A DNA stretch of 5,400 nucleotides from positions 1 to 5,400 of the forward strand of contig JASHXZ010000137.1 of NCBI GenBank assembly GCA_030043285.1. Direction: 5' to 3'. This document shows, piece by piece, positions 1-5,400 of the stretch. Source of the DNA: Xanthobacteraceae bacterium. GTDB lineage: Bacteria > Pseudomonadota > Alphaproteobacteria > Rhizobiales > Xanthobacteraceae. The notes below the pieces were generated by a model. That model was not told the DNA's origin. It made no database searches and saw only the letters and a program-made list of their open reading frames with translations. Position 1 is the first letter of the stretch, and every line of letters begins with the position of its first letter. Made by a program: the position numbers and the translations under genes.

Positions 1-841
<841 letters not shown>

Positions 842-882
842 CGGGATTTAGAGGGAAATGAAGTTAGGTCAATTCCGTACCG

Positions 883-962
883 CGTCATTGCGAGGAGCGA
901 AGCGACGAAGCAATCCAGACGGCGCCGCTGCACTGGATTGCTTCGCTTTGCTCGCAATGACG
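883..962. repeat. Imperfect palindromic repeat element in convergent gap
   Basis: The 80-base element has two arm segments that pair exactly. Bases 883-894 (CGTCATTGCGAG) are the reverse complement of 951-962, and 906-918 (CGAAGCAATCCAG) of 933-945. Between them is an asymmetric internal loop (895-905 against 946-950), and a 14-base GC-rich apical loop lies at 919-932. It sits between two genes that converge (stops at 841 and 978) and touches neither. From memory, sequences of this kind are scattered in many copies through Bradyrhizobium and Rhodopseudomonas genomes and are often mistranslated into small false proteins containing strings like LRAKRSNP or LLAMT; I could not check copy number. 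A strong hairpin at this position could end transcription from both sides or shield mRNA 3' ends, but no clear T-tract follows either side, so a classical intrinsic terminator is not shown. Confidence 0.85.
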
Positions 963-977
963 ATGGAATGGATCCGC

Positions 978-2588
978 TCAGCGCGACTGCGGCATCAGGA
1001 CGGCCCAGCCGATATGCTCGACGCCGATGCCGAAGCGGCGCGCGGGGAGCGTGAACGGCGCGCCGACCTGCGCATTCGGTGCGATTGCGGCAAACGGCGC
1101 CGGCAAGTGATTGAGGTCGCCGACGTTCCAGACCAGCACCGCGCCCTTGGCGCGCAGTTCGGCGAGATCGATCCATGGCGCGCGCCGCGGCAGGCCGTCG
1201 ATCAGAACTTCGGGATGATCCGGCGAATAATGGCCGACATTGCCGCCGAGCCACATCGTGCCGATCACGTAGCGCAGCTTTTTGTCGCCGGTGGCGTCGT
1301 GGAAGCGCTGCGTCAGTGCGGCGGCCAGCGCATCGCCTGGAAAAAACGCGGCGCGATAGCGGTGATCGAGGAGCGGCAGCACGGAGTAATCGGCGGTGAA
1401 TGCGATGGCGAGCGCGACGAACACCATGGCCCAGGCGACGACCGTGCGGCGGAGCCGCCGCAGCTCGCGCGCAGCGGGCGCGAACAGCACGATCCACAGT
1501 CCGACGAAGATCCACAGCGGATAGCCCCACATGGTGACGGCGCCGCGCCCGCTCACCGCGATCAGCGCGACCATGGCCGCGGCGGGGCCGAACGCGAGCA
1601 GCGTGACGATGCGGCGGTCGAAGGCGTCAGCCGTGCCGCCGTCGGTCGCTGTGACGGCGGTCGGATTGTTTGCGGCCACTTTGCGGGGCCATACCCACAT
1701 CGTCGCGATCAACAGGGTCGGCAGCAGGAAGAACAGCTGGCCGAGCACAAATCCGGCCGGATGCAGCACGTAATCGTACCAGGCGGACGCCGGGGCGGAG
1801 CGCGCGTCGACATAGGCGAACGGCAGGAAATCATTCTGGACGAGCCAGACCAGATGCGGGCTCGCGATGACAAGCGCGACTGCGATGCCGAGCCATGGTC
1901 CCGGCGTGCGCCAGACGCGGCGGGCGTCGCGATCGAACACCATGAAGGCCGCATAGGCAGCGGCGAGGACGACGACAAAATATTTCGCCCACAACGCGCC
2001 GCCGAAGGCGACGCCGAGCAACAGCCAGTAGCGCAGTTGCCCACGCTTGAGCGCACCGTGAAACGCGTAGCCGGCCAGCGCCCAGAGCGGCAGCTGGATG
2101 ACGTCGTGATTGAATTTCGCCGCGGTGTACTGGAAGTAGTGCAGGCCGTCGATGATCAGAACCGCAACCAGCGCGCCGACGCCGCCGACCAGCGGCCGCG
2201 CCAGTGCCCAGACCAGCGCAAACGCGGCCACGACCGTGATTTCGGCGAGCGCATAATAAAAGACATCGTGGCCGAACAGCCGGTACGTGATCTCGACCAT
2301 CCACCACGGCAGTGGCGGCAGCTTGTCGGAACCGAGCGGCCATTCGCGTCCGTAAGTGAGCGCTTCGATCAGGTCGAGCGGCAGGTTGGCGTAGAGCAGC
2401 GTCGGCAGCGTCGTCCACACCGCAAAATGCAGAGCCAGAAACGCGGCAAACGCCGCGCCGGGGCGCCGCGCGATGGCGCTGACCACGCCGGATTTGGCAA
2501 CAAGGTCCGACGGGCCGGGCGTGGCCATTGTCGAAGAGGGCGTTTGCATCATCGGAACCGGGCCGCCGCCCCTGGTGATCATCTGCAC
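978..2588 (-). CDS. Glycosyltransferase family 39 / ArnT-like multi-pass membrane protein
   Basis: This 536-residue protein looks like a PMT_2-type integral membrane glycosyltransferase. Such enzymes take a sugar from a polyprenyl-phosphate donor and add it to a lipid or protein on the periplasmic side of the inner membrane. About ten or eleven hydrophobic segments are visible, near residues 45-66, 112-130, 133-148, 163-178, 188-218 (probably two), 232-250, 275-297, 328-345, 351-370 and 382-398. The first periplasmic loop has the family pattern LPLDLIEALTYGREW (69-83), with acidic residues D72 and E75 as catalytic or metal-binding candidates, then KLPPLPWW (89-96). The tail from about 400 to 536 is soluble, probably periplasmic. 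The start is uncertain: GTG 2588 is the longest, and ATG at 2582, 2552, 2549 or 2528 would all keep the first membrane segment. An AGGGG lies some 16 bases before ATG 2552, too far to be decisive. It ends in TGA at 978-980. It stands alone, divergent from the EAL gene. Sugar and acceptor cannot be told from sequence. Confidence 0.85.
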   Translation of the reverse strand: MQMITRGGGPVPMMQTPSSTMATPGPSDLVAKSGVVSAIARRPGAAFAAFLALHFAVWTTLPTLLYANLPLDLIEALTYGREWPLGSDKLPPLPWWMVEITYRLFGHDVFYYALAEITVVAAFALVWALARPLVGGVGALVAVLIIDGLHYFQYTAAKFNHDVIQLPLWALAGYAFHGALKRGQLRYWLLLGVAFGGALWAKYFVVVLAAAYAAFMVFDRDARRVWRTPGPWLGIAVALVIASPHLVWLVQNDFLPFAYVDARSAPASAWYDYVLHPAGFVLGQLFFLLPTLLIATMWVWPRKVAANNPTAVTATDGGTADAFDRRIVTLLAFGPAAAMVALIAVSGRGAVTMWGYPLWIFVGLWIVLFAPAARELRRLRRTVVAWAMVFVALAIAFTADYSVLPLLDHRYRAAFFPGDALAAALTQRFHDATGDKKLRYVIGTMWLGGNVGHYSPDHPEVLIDGLPRRAPWIDLAELRAKGAVLVWNVGDLNHLPAPFAAIAPNAQVGAPFTLPARRFGIGVEHIGWAVLMPQSR

Positions 2589-2756
2589 TGCCGAGGCGGG
2601 CCTTATAGGAGCGCGCCGCCGCTTTGGCTACGATGCGCGGGCGCCGGTTGCGGACTTGCGAGTAGGCGAGGCTTGTGGACACTAAGAGCGCCAAGCTGCG
2701 AATCACATTGCGCAAACGAGGCAAGCATCGTCGCGGCACAGGCATAGGGGTTCGGC

Positions 2757-4199
2757 ATGGTGCGGATCAGCGCCATCTTCATCGCCGTCTGCATGGTGCT
2801 GATCGCCGGCTCGATCGGCCTCGTGCTCTATCTGCGCTTTGGCTTCACCGCCGCTGAAGCGGCTTTGGTCGGGCTCGCGCTCCTCACCGCCCTTGCGGTG
2901 TACGACGCCGTCGCGGCCAGGCTGCGCGATCGCGCCCAGGCCAGCAACCAGATTTCGACGCTGTCGCGCAATTCGGGCGATCTGGCGCGGCAGCTCGCCG
3001 AATTCGGCCGCCGTCTCAACGCCATGGACCAGAAGGTCGAGCAGGTTCTGGAGCGCTCATTGCAGACGGCGCAGCCGCTGGCCGCGGAACTCGAGGAACT
3101 CTCGACCCTGGTCACGCAGCTCGCCGATTCGGTTGCGGCGCACGACCGTTTGCTCGTCCAAAGCGGCGCGGCGACCACTGCCGTGCCGCCTGCGCCGGCC
3201 GTTACGGCCGCGAAGCCGCGCGAAGCGATGGTCGCGGTCGCGGCGGCATCCGAACCGTCGGCGCCGGCAAAGCCAGCCGAATCGGCCGTTCCGGCGTTCG
3301 CCGGCCTCGAGCGCGACGCCATCATCGCGCTGGTCCGCGATGCGATCGAAACCGCCAAGATCGATCTTTATCTCCAGCCGGTGGTGACGCTGCCGCAGCG
3401 CAAGGTGCGTTATTACGAGGCGATGTCGCGGCTCAAGGCCGGCAATGGCGAGATCGTCGCCGCCGCGGATTTCCTCAAATATGCCGAAGCCGGCGCGCTG
3501 ATGCCCAAGCTCGACCATCTGTGCGTGCTGCGCTGCGTGCAGGTGGTGCGCCGGCTGTTGTTGAAAAACCGCGACATCGGCTTGTTCTGCAATCTGTCCG
3601 GCACCACGCTTGCCGATGCCGGTTTTCCGCAGCTGCTCGAGCTGGTCGAGGCAAATCGTGCCATCGCGCCGTCGCTGGTGTTCGAGTTCAGCCAAAGCGC
3701 GGTGCGCGCCATGGGACCGCTGGAGCACGAGAGTCTCGCCGCCGTCGCGGCGCTCGGCTTCCGTTTTTCGATCGACAATGTCGCCGACCTTCGCTTTGAG
3801 CCCCGCGAGCTCAACGAACGCGGCTTCCGCTTCATCAAAGCACCGGCGGCTTTGTTGCTCAATCGTACCGGCGCCGCCTCGACCGACATTCATCCCGCCG
3901 ATTTGTCCGACCTGCTCGGCCGTTTCGGCATCGACCTCATCGCCGGCTACATTGAAAGCGAAAGCACGGTGGTCGATCTGCTCGATTACGACGTGCGGTT
4001 CGGACAAGGCTTTTTGTTTGCGCCGCCGCGACCGGTGCGCGCCGATGCGCTGCAGACCGGTAATAGCGAAGCCGCCAAGGCGGGCAACGCCGGCCGCGGT
4101 CAAGGTGTCGGCGCGCCGCTTGCCGCCTTGGCCCTGTCCAACGAGCCGGGCCATGGCGCGCCCGGCCATTTCGCGCGCAGCGGTGGCGTGGTCGGCTGA
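2757..4199 (+). CDS. Membrane-anchored coiled-coil protein with degenerate EAL domain (TipF-like c-di-GMP receptor candidate)
   Basis: This 480-residue protein starts at ATG 2757, with AGGGG at 2746-2750 six bases upstream. In order: two hydrophobic helices (about 4-27 and 32-50), a charged heptad-like region likely to form a coiled coil (about 60-135), an Ala/Pro-rich linker (138-182), an EAL domain (about 186-425) and a Gly/Ala-rich tail (430-480). Retained EAL landmarks: Q207, E221-A-M for the EAL signature, N279, E310, K361, E400 and Q417 in GQGFLF. Lost: the DDFGTG loop reads DNVADL (D340, N341), EGVE reads GYIE (first Glu is G397), ELTE reads EFSQ, and KID reads KAP. c-di-GMP hydrolysis is therefore unlikely, while nucleotide binding remains possible. 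Two membrane helices, a coiled coil and a degenerate EAL domain is the layout of Caulobacter TipF, a c-di-GMP receptor needed for flagellum placement; orthology here is inference. The downstream HAD gene follows after 41 bases and is probably co-transcribed. Confidence 0.85.
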   Translation: MVRISAIFIAVCMVLIAGSIGLVLYLRFGFTAAEAALVGLALLTALAVYDAVAARLRDRAQASNQISTLSRNSGDLARQLAEFGRRLNAMDQKVEQVLERSLQTAQPLAAELEELSTLVTQLADSVAAHDRLLVQSGAATTAVPPAPAVTAAKPREAMVAVAAASEPSAPAKPAESAVPAFAGLERDAIIALVRDAIETAKIDLYLQPVVTLPQRKVRYYEAMSRLKAGNGEIVAAADFLKYAEAGALMPKLDHLCVLRCVQVVRRLLLKNRDIGLFCNLSGTTLADAGFPQLLELVEANRAIAPSLVFEFSQSAVRAMGPLEHESLAAVAALGFRFSIDNVADLRFEPRELNERGFRFIKAPAALLLNRTGAASTDIHPADLSDLLGRFGIDLIAGYIESESTVVDLLDYDVRFGQGFLFAPPRPVRADALQTGNSEAAKAGNAGRGQGVGAPLAALALSNEPGHGAPGHFARSGGVVG

Positions 4200-4230
4200 C
4201 TGCAGTGGCATCTGGCGGCGACAACGTTGC

Positions 4231-4234
4231 AGGA
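4231..4234 (+). promoter_or_regulatory. Ribosome binding site (AGGA) deciding the HAD gene start
   Basis: AGGA lies six bases before GTG 4241, a normal Shine-Dalgarno spacing. The longer in-frame alternative, GTG 4205, has no purine-rich site ahead of it and lies only five bases after the EAL stop codon. This supports 4241 as the start. Confidence 0.55.
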
Positions 4235-4240
4235 TTTGCG

Positions 4241-5110
4241 GTGCCGGCGCGCGTGCCGCTGATCGAGCATTTCGGGCCGCTGGCGCACCGTTATGATGTG
4301 TTGTTCTGTGATGTGTGGGGCGTCATGCACAACGGCATTGCGGCCTTTGCCGACGCCTGCGTGGCGCTGACGCGGTTTCGCGAGCGCGGCGGCACCGCTA
4401 TCCTGCTTACCAACGCGCCGCGGCCGGATGCGGCGGTCAAGCGCATCCTCGATCGGCTCGGCGTGCCGCACGAAGCTTACGACGCCATCGTCAGCTCCGG
4501 TGACGTCACCCGCGGCATCATCGAGAACAGGATCGGTCAAAGCCTCTTTCATCTCGGACCGGAGCGCGACCTGCCGATTTTTGCCGGGCTCGACGTGCGC
4601 TTTGCGCCGCTGGAATCGGCCGATTACGTGGTCTGCTCCGGTCTGTTCGACGACACCGTCGAGACGCCGGACAGCTATCGCGACATGCTGGTGGCGATGC
4701 GGGCGCGCAACATGTTCATGGTCTGCGCCAATCCCGACGTTGTGGTCGAGCGCGGCGATAAGCTCGTCTACTGCGCGGGTGCACTGGCCGACGCTTACGC
4801 GGCGCTCGGCGGCGAGGTGCTGTATTGCGGCAAGCCGCACGCGCCGATCTACGAGGCGGCGCTGGTGAAGGCCGCGGCGCTGCGCGAGGCTGTCACGCCG
4901 CCGCTTCATCGCGTGCTCGCGGTTGGCGATTCGGTACGCACCGATCTGGTCGGCGCCGCCGCCTTCGGCCTCGATTGCCTGTTCGTGACGTCCGGACTGC
5001 ACGCCGAGCACTACGGCTCGCGCGAAACGCCCGACATCGATGCGCTCAACGAGATCTTTGCGGCCGCGAACGTGCAGCCGAAGGCCGTCATCCGCGGCCT
5101 GGTGTGGTGA
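4241..5110 (+). CDS. HAD-superfamily class IIA hydrolase, TIGR01459-like
   Basis: This 289-residue cytosolic protein (301 if GTG 4205 were used) belongs to the HAD phosphatase superfamily, class IIA (the NagD/PGP-like branch). GTG 4241 is chosen because of the AGGA at 4231-4234, and because relatives as I recall them begin about 15-20 residues before motif I. Motifs, numbered from 4241: motif I CDVWGVMHNG with the nucleophile candidate D24, motif II LLTNAPRP with T57 and N58, motif III CGKPHAPIY with K198, and motif IV AVGDSVRTD with D230 and D235. The segment between motifs II and III holds the C2-type cap expected of class IIA. The residue two after the nucleophile, normally the general acid/base Asp (DxD), is Trp (W26). 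I recall DVWG or DIWG as typical of this subfamily, so it looks like a subfamily trait and not a local lesion. The substrate is unknown; a sugar- or nucleotide-phosphate is possible. It follows the EAL gene at operon-like spacing. Confidence 0.85.
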   Translation: MPARVPLIEHFGPLAHRYDVLFCDVWGVMHNGIAAFADACVALTRFRERGGTAILLTNAPRPDAAVKRILDRLGVPHEAYDAIVSSGDVTRGIIENRIGQSLFHLGPERDLPIFAGLDVRFAPLESADYVVCSGLFDDTVETPDSYRDMLVAMRARNMFMVCANPDVVVERGDKLVYCAGALADAYAALGGEVLYCGKPHAPIYEAALVKAAALREAVTPPLHRVLAVGDSVRTDLVGAAAFGLDCLFVTSGLHAEHYGSRETPDIDALNEIFAAANVQPKAVIRGLVW

Positions 5111-5136
5111 GTGTCAGGAGTAGGCTGGCAGCGCGG

Positions 5137-5400
5137 CTAATGCGCGACTTCGGTGGATTCGGTGAACACCGCTTCGATCTTGGCCTTGAGCGTCTGCGCG
5201 TTGAACGGCTTGACGATGTAGTTGTTCACGCCGGCCTTTTTGGCGGCGATGACATTCTCGGTCTTGGATTCGGCGGTGACCATGATGAACGGTGTGGCGC
5301 CGAAGCCCGGATCGGACCGCACTTGCTGCAGTAGGTCGTAGCCGCTCATCGGCTCCATGTTCCAATCGGAGATCACGAGGCCGTAGCGCTTGATCCGCAT
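5137..5400 (-). CDS. CheY-like single-domain response regulator, C-terminal part; 5' end outside window
   Basis: This is a receiver-domain protein of the chemotaxis CheY type. When phosphorylated on aspartate by a histidine kinase such as CheA, such proteins act by binding partners, classically the flagellar motor switch. The 87 visible residues run to the TAG at 5137-5139, and the frame is open through base 5400. They include the phosphoacceptor D12 in VISDWNMEPMSGYDLL, the switch Thr T42 in IMVTAES, the switch aromatic Y61 and the conserved Lys K64 in YIVKPF. The domain ends about 20 residues after KPF with no output domain, so this is a stand-alone receiver. An intact receiver is about 120-130 residues, so roughly the first 35-40 are missing. 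The ATG at the very edge (5398-5400) falls just before the beta-3 strand and is most likely an internal Met. The gene converges on the HAD gene with 26 bases between stops. Chemotaxis is likely, but other CheY-like adaptors are not excluded. Confidence 0.88.
   Translation of the reverse strand: MRIKRYGLVISDWNMEPMSGYDLLQQVRSDPGFGATPFIMVTAESKTENVIAAKKAGVNNYIVKPFNAQTLKAKIEAVFTESTEVAH

Noticed and set aside
2603..2608. CTATAA on the - strand, a possible -10 box for the glycosyltransferase gene
   Set aside because: No acceptable -35 box is found 16-18 bases upstream (the positions read GTAGCC or CGTAGC), and it would leave almost no leader before GTG 2588. It could be real only if translation starts at 2552 or 2528.
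2708..2715. TTGCGCAA palindrome in the divergent gap, a possible operator
   Set aside because: Eight bases of perfect symmetry is expected by chance at this GC content, and there is no second copy or flanking symmetry.
858..2747. A 629-codon open frame on the + strand covering the whole glycosyltransferase gene
   Set aside because: It is antisense to a well-supported membrane protein. Its translation is rich in Gln, Arg, Asp, Glu and His with no fold or motif, as expected when Leu- and Val-rich GC-rich codons are read backwards, and its first residues are the translated palindromic repeat.
3057..4211. A 384-codon open frame on the - strand opposite the EAL gene
   Set aside because: It lies antisense to conserved EAL motifs, has Arg/Gln/His-rich composition without domain signatures, and is a GC-driven shadow frame.
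4100..5011. A 303-codon open frame on the - strand opposite the HAD gene
   Set aside because: All four HAD motifs are on the + strand in this interval; the antisense product shows no recognisable family pattern.
5111..5136. Terminator between the convergent HAD and CheY-like genes
   Set aside because: The 26-base gap has no stem-loop of useful length and no T-tract.
5137..5400. Possibility that the CheY-like protein is a Cle-type c-di-GMP-binding CheY
   Set aside because: The arginine-rich segment that I associate with Cle proteins is not visible in the C-terminal part, which reads as an ordinary CheY ending; the N-terminal third is outside the window.

Overview
The window is GC-rich, with densely packed genes and no visible phage, transposase, CRISPR or RNA-gene signal. 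The organism is most likely an alphaproteobacterium of the Hyphomicrobiales (Rhizobiales), close to Bradyrhizobium/Rhodopseudomonas/Pseudolabrys-type genomes. This rests on the protein styles and on a palindromic repeat at 883-962 of a kind I remember as common in those genomes. The assignment is inference; no database was consulted.

Layout, left to right: (1) the 3' part of an omega-amino acid:pyruvate (beta-alanine:pyruvate) aminotransferase on the + strand, ending at 841; (2) a 136-base convergent gap holding an 80-base imperfect palindrome; (3) a GT39/ArnT-like multi-pass membrane glycosyltransferase on the - strand (978-2588); (4) a 168-base divergent gap (2589-2756) that must hold the promoters for both flanking genes, although I see no convincing consensus there; (5) a membrane-anchored coiled-coil protein with a degenerate EAL domain (2757-4199, +), whose architecture resembles the c-di-GMP receptor TipF of Caulobacter; (6) a HAD-superfamily class IIA hydrolase of the TIGR01459 type (4241-5110, +), probably co-transcribed with the EAL gene; (7) the 3' part of a CheY-like single-domain response regulator on the - strand (5137-5400), convergent with the HAD gene across a 26-base gap.

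The genes do not form one obvious pathway. The most coherent theme is on the right: a probable c-di-GMP-binding, TipF-like polarity/flagellar factor lies near a chemotaxis-type receiver protein, which suggests a motility or cell-polarity neighbourhood. The aminotransferase (amino acid catabolism) and the glycosyltransferase (envelope glycan modification) look like independent housekeeping or accessory functions. I find no clear sign of a wholly new system. The best leads are the catalytically degraded EAL domain, the HAD enzyme lacking its second motif I aspartate, and the palindromic repeat between convergent genes.
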